Source: Azolla caroliniana (lineage: Eukaryota > Polypodiophyta). From it: a DNA stretch of 64,000 nucleotides. Under the pieces are notes generated by a model, which saw nothing but the letters and a program-made list of their open reading frames with translations, searched no databases and was not told where the DNA came from. Shown piece by piece: positions 10,209 to 20,110 of this stretch (positions are counted from its first letter, which is position 1; the number at the start of each line of letters is the position of its first letter). A program made the position numbers and the translations under genes. The stretch lies in NCBI GenBank assembly GCA_043228905.1, contig JBHGNT010000007.1:15500001-15564000 (forward strand). Reading direction: 5' to 3'.

Positions 10209-13200
10209 TACTCCCCCTCTTTAAAACATTGCACTCTTGTAATGGAAAGTTAGGGAAGTTAGTTCTAAGAGTATTTTCGCGTTCCCATGTGGCATCTTTT
10301 ATTGATTTATCCATCCATTTTATTTTAAATTCTCGGATTACTTTAGTACGTAATTTTTTTGTTTTAACATCGAGAATTCTTTCTGGTACATGTGGTTTAG
10401 AAGATAATTCTTCAGAAGTAACCAGAGTTTCAGTCGTAACTGTATTGTCGCCAGAACCTAGAAGTTCTTTTAGACGACTCACATGAAAGACTGGATGAAT
10501 TCCAACACCATCGGGAAGAGCGAGACGATAGGCTGATGACCCAATGCGTTTGAGGACTGTAAAAGGTCCACAAAACCGTGGGGCTAACTTAGCGCACTTA
10601 CCCGTAGACAATGTCTTAGAATTGTGAGGTACACGTAAAAATACCTTCTGTCCAGGGTTGAATACACGAGGTTGCCGATGATGATCGGCATAAAAACGCG
10701 CTCTATCTTGAGCTGTTTTTATATTATCTCGTGCAATATGCAACATATCTTGCATATCCCGAAGAAAGTTTTGCGTACTTCGCAACTCATCATGATGTAT
10801 AGTAACATCAATCGGGGCTCGTGGCTGAAAACCATACATCAACATAAAAGGACTATATCCCGTCGACGTATGCTTGGAGCTGTTATAAGCAAACTCCAAA
10901 ATTGGGAGATAACGTTCCCATTTTGTTGGTTTTGCACCAACGTATGCTCGAAGCATGTCCTCAATAATTTGATTTACTCGTTCTGTCTGTCCATCGGATT
11001 GAGGATGATCCGTGGAGCTCATGCTCAACGTAGTTTCTAACTTCTTAAAGACTTGTGTCCAGAAGTCACTAGTAAACTTTGGATCTCGATCACTCACGAT
11101 ATCCATCGGTAACCCATAAAAACGAAACAATTCGTCAACGAATTGGTAAGCCAGTTCAGGAGCCGTTACCGTGGTTTTAGTAGCAATAAATCTGGCCATT
11201 TTAGTTAGTCGATCAACGACAACCCAGATGGCATCATGACCTTTTTGGGTGCGAGGAAGGCTAACAATAAAATCCATGGATATACTTTCCCACTTATTAT
11301 TGGGAATGTCCAAGGGATGTAAAAGTCCTGCGACTTTAAGTCGCTCGGCTTTGTTAACCTGACACTGGTGACATTTAGTCACATAGCTATGTATGTCAAG
11401 ACGCATCTTAGGGCAATAAAATTGAGTGGAGATGAGAACGAGTGTACGATGTATTCCAGGGTGCCCTGCTGAGGGTGCATCATGGCATTCAAAAAGAATC
11501 CTCTTTTTGACCTCGGGTAAATCTGGAACACAAACCTTCCCATTACGGTAGAGCAAACCGTTAGCAATGTGGAAGTATTCCTTCGAGGATGTGGTGGTGT
11601 CTGTTCCAGACTCAACTCTTGCCCAGTATTTTGCAAAATAACTGTCATCAGGATACTTTCCTCGAAGGTGATCATAAAGATCTGATGATATTTCAGTGAA
11701 GCTAAGCGTGTTAACTTCACGGATGCGACTTAGTGCATCAGCGACAATGTTCATGGAACCTTTACGATATCGTATGGAAAAATCAAAGTCCTGGATGAGA
11801 TCAGCCCATCGTGCCTTACGACCTTTCAGGTCTTGTTGGTCACAAAAATATTTCAAGGACTCGTGGTCCGTAGTTACCACAAAGTGATTTCCATAAAGAT
11901 AATGGCGCCATGTTTTGAGCGCATGTATAACTGCAAATAATTCCTTTTCTTGAACGGTATACCGACATTGAGCAGAATCAAGTTTCTTACTCTCGAATGC
12001 TATTGGTTTACCATCTTGATACAAGACAACACCTATAGCATAATCACTTGCATCGGTTTCAACCTCAAAAGGTTTTGAAGGATCAGGTAAAAGAAGTGAA
12101 GGAGCCTTGCAAACTAGGTCTTTGAGTTCCTTAAAGGCAAGGTCTAGTGTAGCATTCCACACAATAGGTTTTGTAGACTTACGCGTTTGACCTTTTAAAA
12201 GATCAGTAAACGGCATCGTCAATTGGGAGTAATTACGAAGAGACTTTCGCAAAAACCCCACAAAACCAAGGAATGATCGAACTTCTCGAATATTCCGAAG
12301 AGTGGGCCAAAGCTTGATTTTCTCAATGCGAGAAGGATCAATTTCAACTCCTCGTTCGGTTATGAGATGTCCTAGATAAGTAATTGATTTCTTGAAGAAC
12401 TCACATTTTGAGATCTTCGCATAAAACTGTTTGTCACGCAATGTTTGTAAAACAAAGCGGACATGTCTAGCATGTTCTTGTAATGTACGGCTATAAACTA
12501 AAATATCATCCAAGAAAATAACGACAAATTTTCCAAGTTGTTCTCGGAAAATGTCATTCATTTCTTGTTGAAAAGTAGCCGGAGCATTGGTCAAACCAAA
12601 AGGCATAACCAAAAACTCGTAATGGCCATAGCGCGTACGAAATGCCGTTTTAGGAACATCGTCCTCACTTATTCGTATTTGATGGTAGCTAGTACGGAGA
12701 TCAAGTTTCGTAAAATACCGAGCTCCTTGGAGACGGTCAATTAGATCGTCAGCCCGGGGCAATGGATACGAATTCTTGATCGTCACTTTATTCAAGCGTC
12801 GGTAATTAATACACATACGCCATGTGCCCTCTTTCTTTTTATCCAAGAGAACTGGTGCACCCCATGGAGATTTACTATAACGTATATAACCCATTCGTAA
12901 ATAGTCCTTGAGTTGCTTAGATACCTCATCTTCTTCGGATCGACTTAAGCGATACGGAGGTATACTTATTGGTGCAACACCAGGTACAATATCTATACGA
13001 TGGTCTATATTACGTTTAGGAGGTAACCCATCAGGTAGTTCACTTGGAAAAACATCATGAAAATCATTTAAGATTTCATCAAGTTGTTGTTGTTCAAAAT
13101 ATGTTAATTGAATCGGGACATTATCGATATTGTAAACGTGAATGTCCGGATCAAGTACACAATAAAATAACGTAGAACAAGACAACTCGGATATTGATGG

Positions 13201-14628
13201 ACACGAGGAAACAATCGAGAGGGATTGTTTTTTTACACATTGAATAAAATGCGTACAATCGTTCAGTACAAAAAAAATGGAATGACGAACCCAATCAATC
13301 AATAAAGAAGAGTTTTTATTATAAAACCAGGGATAACCCAGTATTACATCGGTGGTACAAAGATTCATTACATGGAAGTCTACTTCCTCTATATAAGTAT
13401 CAATAGAAATTCCTAATGAATGAATCGCCCCGTTGATGTATTGTACTCTTCCATCAGCCAAGTGCACCGTGTAGGTGTGATCACTTACGGTGGGTTGGAT
13501 TCCCCATATCTGAACCAAACGATCATTCACAAAATTGTGTGAGCTTCTCGAATCAAATAAAAATTGTACGAGAGATCCATTGATATACCTGTTTGCACGT
13601 AGTAAATCATTGGGACCCAATACATAGTGAGGGAAAGAACATTGACAATTACTTAAATGATGTGTATAGACCTGAAGGACATTAGGAATCTGACCTTTAT
13701 GGTCTGCAGCTTTAGCTTTGTTGTCGTGCTCTTTCCGTTGGAGCTTTCGACATTGATCTTTTGTATGACCCTTCTTTTTGCAGAATACACAAAAAGGATG
13801 TTGTCGCTTACAATCGCGATCCAGGAATTCGTTAGGTGTCTTGCGTTTCCCAACAAATTGCGACTGCTTAGTCCCGGGCGCTTCGTTGGGTTTGTTATGG
13901 TCCTTCTTCGAAGTGCGTTGATAGCGAAGAACTATTTCAACGGCCTCTTCGAAGGATTTTGGATCCTTATCGTGCACTATCCAGTGATAGTCCGAATTGG
14001 GGATGCCATTGACAAAACAAGCTATCAACCAATTGTCCCCTTCTAGACCCGATTTTTGGATTTGGGTTCTAGCATGGTGAACATAGTCTTCTAGCGAGGA
14101 AAATTTCCTGCTAGAGAGGTTCATTAAAGCTTGTGCTGCCTCGGTTCGAGAGGGAGGTTGCAGAAATTGGCCCTTAAAAACCGTGACAAAATCTGTCCAG
14201 GTATCGGGCAATTTCCCCATAGTACGGAGGCCACGCCACCAGGTGGCAGCCTTACCCCCGAGTTCTCGACCGACATATGCAATCTTCGTACTATCTGGCG
14301 TGGGATAGAGCTCAAAATGAGACTCCCATCGTCCCAGCCATGTGCAGATTGCTTCTTCGGTTCTTTCCTTTTTGTCTCCCGTAAATGGCTTAACGACAAA
14401 TGATGGTTCACCTTGTTGCTCATCAGGTCTATTAGTCTCACGTTGTAGACTAATGACACGTGCCTCAAGAGCACTCTGAGATTGCCGAAGTTCGGTCATC
14501 TGTTGAGCGGTGAAACTAAGGTATTGGGTTATTTGTGCCAAATACATCTCAGTGGACATTTGTCCAGGAGGATTCCCTTGAGTTCCTTCCGCTTGAGCGG
14601 ATGACATCGGGTCGTTAATTTGAGCCAT
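10174..14628 (-). CDS. Gypsy B gag-pol polyprotein (1484 aa)
   Basis: This single open frame encodes a whole Ty3/gypsy polyprotein that would form the particle and copy and integrate the element. Approximate residues: retrotransposon gag 70-235; zinc knuckle [14 protein letters not shown] 280-293; aspartic protease near 355-450 with Asp-Ser-Arg at 359-361 instead of Asp-Ser-Gly; reverse transcriptase 560-740 with FLDD near 705; RNase H from about 840 with TDAS; integrase with an HHCC finger and a DDE core, followed by a GPF-type module; and a C-terminal chromodomain-like segment near 1430-1465 containing [13 protein letters not shown]. The frame runs through the polypurine tract and stops inside the 3' LTR, so the last dozen or so residues are LTR-encoded. 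The start ATG at 14628 fits the leader length. The protease change probably inactivates processing despite the intact frame. Confidence 0.93.
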   Translation of the reverse strand: MAQINDPMSSAQAEGTQGNPPGQMSTEMYLAQITQYLSFTAQQMTELRQSQSALEARVISLQRETNRPDEQQGEPSFVVKPFTGDKKERTEEAICTWLGRWESHFELYPTPDSTKIAYVGRELGGKAATWWRGLRTMGKLPDTWTDFVTVFKGQFLQPPSRTEAAQALMNLSSRKFSSLEDYVHHARTQIQKSGLEGDNWLIACFVNGIPNSDYHWIVHDKDPKSFEEAVEIVLRYQRTSKKDHNKPNEAPGTKQSQFVGKRKTPNEFLDRDCKRQHPFCVFCKKKGHTKDQCRKLQRKEHDNKAKAADHKGQIPNVLQVYTHHLSNCQCSFPHYVLGPNDLLRANRYINGSLVQFLFDSRSSHNFVNDRLVQIWGIQPTVSDHTYTVHLADGRVQYINGAIHSLGISIDTYIEEVDFHVMNLCTTDVILGYPWFYNKNSSLLIDWVRHSIFFVLNDCTHFIQCVKKQSLSIVSSCPSISELSCSTLFYCVLDPDIHVYNIDNVPIQLTYFEQQQLDEILNDFHDVFPSELPDGLPPKRNIDHRIDIVPGVAPISIPPYRLSRSEEDEVSKQLKDYLRMGYIRYSKSPWGAPVLLDKKKEGTWRMCINYRRLNKVTIKNSYPLPRADDLIDRLQGARYFTKLDLRTSYHQIRISEDDVPKTAFRTRYGHYEFLVMPFGLTNAPATFQQEMNDIFREQLGKFVVIFLDDILVYSRTLQEHARHVRFVLQTLRDKQFYAKISKCEFFKKSITYLGHLITERGVEIDPSRIEKIKLWPTLRNIREVRSFLGFVGFLRKSLRNYSQLTMPFTDLLKGQTRKSTKPIVWNATLDLAFKELKDLVCKAPSLLLPDPSKPFEVETDASDYAIGVVLYQDGKPIAFESKKLDSAQCRYTVQEKELFAVIHALKTWRHYLYGNHFVVTTDHESLKYFCDQQDLKGRKARWADLIQDFDFSIRYRKGSMNIVADALSRIREVNTLSFTEISSDLYDHLRGKYPDDSYFAKYWARVESGTDTTTSSKEYFHIANGLLYRNGKVCVPDLPEVKKRILFECHDAPSAGHPGIHRTLVLISTQFYCPKMRLDIHSYVTKCHQCQVNKAERLKVAGLLHPLDIPNNKWESISMDFIVSLPRTQKGHDAIWVVVDRLTKMARFIATKTTVTAPELAYQFVDELFRFYGLPMDIVSDRDPKFTSDFWTQVFKKLETTLSMSSTDHPQSDGQTERVNQIIEDMLRAYVGAKPTKWERYLPILEFAYNSSKHTSTGYSPFMLMYGFQPRAPIDVTIHHDELRSTQNFLRDMQDMLHIARDNIKTAQDRARFYADHHRQPRVFNPGQKVFLRVPHNSKTLSTGKCAKLAPRFCGPFTVLKRIGSSAYRLALPDGVGIHPVFHVSRLKELLGSGDNTVTTETLVTSEELSSKPHVPERILDVKTKKLRTKVIREFKIKWMDKSIKDATWERENTLRTNFPNFPLQECNVLKRGSMLRACPYNIPW

Positions 14629-16305
14629 TAAAGATTATTTCTGGAAAAGAAATAGGATAAGGTCAGAGATATAGTCATAACATCATGTCGTGATGTAAAC
14701 ATATCATGGGCGAGCATTAATCGATATCATTATCTCACGTCAATACCCCTCTAGACGTATGAGATGAGGTTCAAGATCAGGTTACTATGGTAACACAAAG
14801 GTGTTTTAAAAACCATGGGGGTGACAAATAAATGTCTTTCCCTGATCTCTACATCGATTTTTTCATGGTGGCTCCCCGAGGCTCAACCATGTATGTTCGC
14901 GTCATGAATAGTTTATACACGAAAAAAAATGTTAACAATAAACTATGTTTCGGTGCCCACATAAGTGGTTTTGGCTCTTTAAGTCCTATTACGAGGACCC
15001 CGAGGTGCACTTAGACCTTAAGTCTAAACATGTGGTATAGTCATATGTATCAAGGATGTTGTATGGTCTTGGTCATATTTGAACTCGAGACCTCGAGAAC
15101 AAATACATTAAACACTTGAGCCAACCAAGTAAGTTGGTCTTCTCGAATGTTTAATGTTTGATGCGTATAAGAGATATGCGAGGCAATTGATCATATATGT
15201 TTTTTTAAAAGAACATATATGTCAAGGGTCCTTATTTCGCCCTCATTTACCAAAACTATGTTGGTACGTTACCTAACCTCAAGTCTCGTAATTACGATGG
15301 CATACGCCAAAGTGCAACCTAATGGTCAAGCCAAATGAGCCCTTGTTTCGTAGTAGGCTCACGTGGGCCATCACATGGTCACGTCATTACGAATGCCTCT
15401 CGTAAGAACGAGCTCATGGTGGCATCGTATCCATGTAACGAGGGAGGGATGTTGGATACGCGCGTCATTGGAGCGACCTCACTTGAAGTGGGTCAAGCCC
15501 TACGTACTCAACATCATTTTGGCTATTGGCGTTTCTTTACGTAACGAAATCGAGGTCGTCAACGGGGTTATCAACAATAAAAAAATGTTGAAAAAGGGAT
15601 GGTGACAACGCCATTCTCACAAAAATGTGAGGACGGCCACCAACATCCTTTTCCCGATCATGACAACTTTCGATATAATCACGTAATAACGAATATACAC
15701 ATATGTTTACTTATCACATATATACGATCAAATACGTATATATGTGACCACATATGCCTATATTCAACATATCGTTATATTAAATAGCCACAAATGATGT
15801 GATCGAGATACGTAATCGAGGTATATACCTCTACGCACACGAAACATCCACAAATAAGAGATCATCGTAATACGCAATGGAGGTATTGACCTCTTACGCA
15901 TACGAGACCAAACGCATATCGTTTACAACAAATCAAGGTATTAAACTCATACGCAAACGTAACATATGTTCGTGAACGTAATACGTAATTGAGGTATTAA
16001 CCTCGTACGCATACGACACTCATCACATATTATTAATATGTCAAACGAGGTATTGACCTCGTGCACATATGTAAACGTTTTAGATAATCAATTAAAGACC
16101 ACTACAACATCATTGACTTAATGAAAAAAATTACATATAAACTAAACACATGATTAGATGGGAGAAGAGAGAATAGAAAGAAAAATTATGGAAAGAGTTA
16201 CCGAAGTTCTTTGTTGATCGTTGTCTGGATCAAGGCCAACCGCACAATGATCGATCAGCATGAATCAAAAGACAAATGAAAAACAAAGAAACATTAGTAC
16301 AAAAA
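14629..16305 (-). other. Long untranslated leader of gypsy B
   Basis: About 1.68 kb separates the primer site from the gag ATG. It is AT-rich, has no frame with domain similarity, and contains a degenerate array of a short palindrome (15810-16075). Such long leaders are known in some plant gypsy groups, but I cannot assign a role here. Confidence 0.7.
15810..16075. repeat. Degenerate array of a GAGGTATTRACCTC palindrome
   Basis: Five repeats spaced about 55-65 bp apart carry the core GAGGTATTAACCTC or close variants, followed by TCGTACGCATACGA-like sequence. The best copies are perfect stems of GAGGT with ACCTC. The array is in the leader of gypsy B. Confidence 0.7.
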
Positions 16306-16315
16306 TCTGATACCA
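16306..16315 (-). other. Gypsy B primer-binding site
   Basis: On the minus strand TGGTATCAGA follows the 5' LTR after two bases. It matches the 3' end of initiator tRNA-Met over ten bases. Confidence 0.8.
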
Positions 16316-16317
16316 AA

Positions 16318-16772
16318 TATTATAGATCTTGGTACTAACGTAAGCTTAAGATAAGGATAAAGAAATGAAAGATAGAAAGGAGAAAGAGAAAGAAGGGTGT
16401 CGATCCACCTGACCACCCCCGAGCGAAGGGATCGAGACGGACTCGAGCCTCGATCAGCGTCCCATACCACCGCCGTGGCGTCGAGTCGTACCTGGTGCTG
16501 GCGCGCTCGCTACAAGAGTTGACCCACCACACGAGCAGAGTCTCGATGTAGTCAAAAGATGATCAAATGAGGGTAGCTAGGCCTCTTATTTATAGCGGTA
16601 CCCAAGGCTCCCAGGCAAGTTCACACTTGACCTAATGGGTTGTCTCAATCCCGAGGATTAAAAGTAATCCTCCCCTTCTTCACACTCTCGTTTAACCCTC
16701 ACACTTATCCACGTGTATAGAATACTACGGTAAATTCTTACCACGGGATATTCTATGGTCATGCCCGTAACA
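16318..16772 (-). repeat. Gypsy B 5' LTR
   Basis: 455 bp, the start of the minus-strand element. It is nearly identical to 9753-10208 and to the solo LTR at 18469-18921. Confidence 0.9.
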
Positions 16773-16777
16773 CCCAT
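16773..16777. repeat. Gypsy B target-site duplication, right copy (CCCAT)
   Basis: Follows the LTR terminus directly. The copia A sequence resumes here with the last pol codons and the polypurine tract GAGGGGGGAGTT. Confidence 0.65.
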
Positions 16778-16797
16778 GCCGGAGTGAGGGGGGAGTT

Positions 16798-17490
16798 TGT
16801 TGGGAGACAGGTCCCTCCGGATGGGAACGAAGAAGAACAGTGCCGACGAACAGAAACCGGAAGAGGAGTACCCGACTACGGAGAGCCGGATGGTGCAGAC
16901 CCGGTGAGAACTGGATGAGGAGTACCCGGCTACGGAGAGCCGGATGGTGCAGGCCCGGTGAGAACCGGATGAGGAGTACCCGGCTACGGAGAGCCGGATG
17001 GTGCAGACCCGGTGAGGAATGCTCACCGGATGAAGAGACATATTCGTAAATATGTTTCTGAGAGTCCATCGAGGCTATATTTGTAAATAGCCGAAAAGTC
17101 ATATTAGTATAAATATGACTTAGGGCAAACTTATAGTTACTGTTGTTGTTATTCTTGTCTGCGCGAGATTAGAGCGTGTAACTGTGTATAGAGAGAGAGA
17201 GAGTGAGAGGAAGAGGTCGCTGCCTTTGTTGTAACCGCCGCCTGTGGCGAAGACCGTGAGCACGAGGTCGTTGCCTCCGTGAACTCACTGTTGTACATTC
17301 TAACATAGTGATAGTTTGCAGCTTGTGGGCTGCCGTGGTTTTTCCCTTAGTTTGGGTTTTCCACGTAAACATCCTGTGTACAACTCTTCTCTCCTTTGTG
17401 TCGCGTGTTTTCCGTTTCCTGTTTTCTATGTATGATTCTAAGCTCGGTTGTGGCCGAGCGTTGTGCATAAGGAGCGTTGAGTTCCCGTCA
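16798..17490 (+). repeat. Copia A 3' LTR
   Basis: 693 bp with the same ends as 4885-5704. It carries only three 54-bp units (about 16854-17015) and a shorter GA tract. The CATAT duplication follows at 17491-17495. Confidence 0.9.
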
Positions 17491-17495
17491 CATAT
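17491..17495. repeat. Copia A target-site duplication, right copy (CATAT)
   Basis: Matches 4880-4884 exactly. Confidence 0.88.
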
Positions 17496-18315
17496 TTAGT
17501 GTAGTTAAGTCTCCACCACTCTTTAGTAAGTGGTGGTTCTATAGTGAGAAGGTGACTACATAAGCACCTCTCTCCACCTCTGTGTAATTGTTGGTTGTCT
17601 TATTCTTGTTAATACAGTTTTTCAGTGTCTTTCTGTATCACTCTGTTCTCTCTCTCTCTCTCCCTCTCTCGTCTACACGTAAACACACATATCCCTTCCG
17701 TTGCATAGAATCATTCCCTATTCTTTACACTTATGCATACAATACATACAAAATTTTATGACTTAAAAGCACATAAAACATTTATATGCGATGTAGAAAT
17801 TTTATGCATACAATACATTTATAACACACGTAAAACATTTATATGCGATGTAGAAATACAAATTTATACCACTCATACTTATACTTCTCATGTATAAAAA
17901 TGAGACACTTACATAATATTTCCTAAATTTGCACACATATATGCACCAAATCACACACACAAATCTATTGCACACGTACTCGGGCACATATAACACAAAA
18001 ATTCACATAACTATTCACGCTCATTCATGAGTAGACACAAAATTCATGCATAATCTGTTGTGCATAATCATTGAGTCAAATCACATTACACATTAAACAA
18101 CAACTTATATAGATTTTCCCCTGAGAGCAGGGAAAGCACCTACAAGTATATCTGTGCCAATCAAGAAGGGAGAGTAGTCATCCACATTACTCACAATCCT
18201 TCCTGGACAAAGTCATCTTCTCTTGTTCAAGCCATATCGATGGTCTCGCTTGAGTAACACATGCATGTGCATAACTTTGCGACAATGTAAGCCTACCACC
18301 TAAAACTTAGACATC
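17496..18315. other. AT-rich sequence without a gene
   Basis: The first 200 bp continue the LTR-like host sequence that lies left of copia A, and a CT tract occurs near 17646-17672. The rest is AT-rich with a near-duplicated stretch around 17760-17860 (two copies of a segment containing acatttatatgcgatgtagaaat). No frame has recognisable domains. It should contain the 5' part of copia C, but I cannot find its LTR or gag start. Confidence 0.5.
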
Positions 18316-18468
18316 ATGATGGAATGTGTCTTGAATCTCAACTTAAGCATGCCCACTTCAAAGTTGCATGCCGACCACCCAACTTGGGAGCAAGCGGCGA
18401 GTTGCATGCTGTATTGCCTTGCATCATGCGTTCATGATCACATGCTCGGCTACATTCAAGAGACAAAA
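18316..18468 (+). pseudogene. Copia C gag, piece 1
   Basis: The encoded peptide contains a WEQAAS...LYCLASCV block that matches the gag of copia L at 61200-61260 (WEQSAS...LYCFASCV). The frame is cut by a solo LTR at 18469 and resumes at 18922 or after one copy of the 5-bp duplication. The N-terminal gag and 5' LTR of C are not recognisable upstream. Confidence 0.65.
18464..18468. repeat. Target-site duplication of the solo gypsy B LTR (CAAAA)
   Basis: Repeated at 18922-18926 immediately after the LTR. Confidence 0.85.
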
Positions 18469-18921
18469 TGTTACGGGCATGACCATATAATATCCCGTGG
18501 TAAGAATTTACCGTAGTATTCTATACACGTGGATAAGTGTGAGGGTTAAACGAGAGTGTAAAGAAGGGGAGGATTACTTTTAATCCTTGGGATTGAGACA
18601 ACCCATTAGGTCGTGTGCACTTGCCTGGGGGCCTTGGGTATCGCTATAAATAAGAGGCCTAGCTACCCTCATTTGATCATCTTTTGACTACATCGAGACT
18701 CTGCTCGTGTGGTGGGTCAACTCTTGTAGCGAGCGCGACAGCACCAGGTACAACTCGACGCCACGGCGGTGGTATGGGACGCCGATCGAGGCTCGAGTCC
18801 GTCTCGATCCCTTCGCTCGGGGGTGGTTGGGTGGATCGGCACCCTTCTTTCTCTTTCTCCTTTCTATCTTTCATTTCTTTATCCTTATCTTAAGCTTACT
18901 TTAGTACCTAGATCTATAATA
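18469..18921 (+). mobile_element. Solo LTR of gypsy B family
   Basis: 453 bp from TGTTACGGGC to CTATAATA, in plus orientation, flanked by CAAAA. No internal gypsy sequence adjoins it. It is the product of recombination between the two LTRs of an earlier full insertion into copia C gag. It defines the B-family LTR boundaries precisely. Confidence 0.92.
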
Positions 18922-19491
18922 CAAAACCGCCAAAAGAGGCGTGGGGGAACCTCAAGAAGATATTTGCGGCCAACACAACCACACAAAAGCTTCAACTCCA
19001 CCAAGAGTTGAACAACATACAACAGAGGGATATGGGAATTGGCTGCCACACCTTGAAGATCAAGGAGCTGTGCGACTCCCTCAGGTCGATCAATGTCAAC
19101 ATTGGTGACGAAGAAATGATGTAGATATGCCTCAGAGGCCTAACACCTCTCCCCCATCGATCTCCAATTGATGCTATTGGTCTAAGAAAACCATGTCCAA
19201 ACAAGAGGCAACGAATTAGACGGACAAATGCTCTACACGAGTTCGGATGGAGGAAGAGGCCAATCAGGCCGAGGCCGAAACAACGAAATGCAGTCCCATG
19301 AGCACAACTTCTACTAGCAAGACATCGGAAACTCATGAGGAGGAGCGTTTGGAAGAAGGGGAACCAATCATGCCGGACCAAGCTGACAAAGTAGTTCCAT
19401 TCAGTGCAGATATTGTGGCAAATTCGGCCACTATGAGACAAAGTGTCGCAAAAAGGAGAGTGAGTCGGCCTTCACAAGCCGACAACTCACC
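18922..19491 (+). pseudogene. Copia C gag, piece 2, with zinc knuckle
   Basis: It continues the gag with an AWGNLKK-like block and a SLRSINVN stretch, again paralleling copia L. An in-frame TAG occurs near 19122, and frameshifts follow. A zinc knuckle CRYCGKFGHYETKC (Cys-X2-Cys-X4-His-X4-Cys) is readable near 19412-19453. Copia D interrupts the sequence at 19492. Confidence 0.72.
19487..19491. repeat. Copia D target-site duplication, left copy (TCACC)
   Basis: Repeated at 24845-24849 after the other LTR. Confidence 0.9.
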
Positions 19492-19757
19492 TGTTACACA
19501 CAGTGCTCGGCCACAACCGAGGAATAGGATCAACTTGACAGAAAACAGGAAATACAAATTGCACGAAGACAATAGAGAGAAGAGTACACAGAATGTTTTA
19601 CGTGGAAAACCCTAAATGGGAAAAAAACCACGGGAGTCCTCAAACTCCAACTATCACTATAAACAGAGATGTACAATGGTGAAGCTACAAGGCAACAACC
19701 TTGAGCTCACTGTCTTCGCCACAGGCGGCGGTAATACACAGAGGCAACGACCTCTTC

Positions 19758-19788
<31 letters not shown>

Positions 19789-20100
19789 CTGCTCACTTAG
19801 CTCCCTCTAAGTGGAAAACCAGAAAGATGAGCAACAGCACACAAAACTGTTTGCCCTAAGTCATATTTATACACATATGACTTTCGCGCTATTTACAAAT
19901 ATAGCCTCGCATCCGGATCTCTCTCCGGGTACATTCGTTATCCGGCTCCGGAACCGGGTCTTCGTCATCTGGCTCCGGAACCGGGTACTCTTCATCTGGC
20001 TTCATGCCGGGTACTCTTCATCCTCCGGTTCCGTAACCGTAACCGGGCTTGCCGTCATTTATCTCCGGACATCCCATCCGGAGGGACCGAAATCCCAACA
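19492..20100 (-). repeat. Copia D 3' LTR
   Basis: 609 bp. On the minus strand it begins TGTTGGGATTTCGG and ends GTGTGTAACA. It differs from the 5' LTR chiefly in the length of a CT tract and by one fewer copy of a 26-bp repeat, with few substitutions. Confidence 0.92.
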
Positions 20101-20110
20101 AACTCCCCCT

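Larger units (their letters stand above)
9753..16772 (-). mobile_element. Ty3/gypsy chromovirus-like element B, full length
   Basis: 7.0 kb in minus orientation inside the end of copia A pol. The LTRs (9753-10208 and 16318-16772) read TGTTACGGGC at the start and CTATAATA at the end on the minus strand. They have a primer site TGGTATCAGA two bases inside the 5' LTR and a polypurine tract AAAGAGGGGGAGTA before the 3' LTR. The polyprotein frame is uninterrupted, and a leader of about 1.7 kb precedes it. A solo LTR of the same family at 18469-18921 independently fixes the LTR ends. Confidence 0.92.
4885..17490 (+). mobile_element. Ty1/copia element A, split by gypsy B
   Basis: Complete but degenerate element: 5' LTR 4885-5704, initiator-Met primer site, gag-pol remnant 5734-9752, a short continuation with polypurine tract at 16773-16797, and 3' LTR 16798-17490. 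Both LTRs begin TGTTGGGAGACA and end CCCGTCA. The ends are flanked by the CATAT duplication. Gypsy B occupies 9753-16772 near the end of pol. Related copies are F and the solo LTR at 30647. D and J are sister families with very similar pol but different LTR ends. Confidence 0.9.

Noticed and set aside
3772-17700. A confident oldest solo LTR around the LINE and copia A
   Set aside because: The start looks like an LTR, but I could not find a matching right end or a flanking duplication, so it is listed only as tentative.
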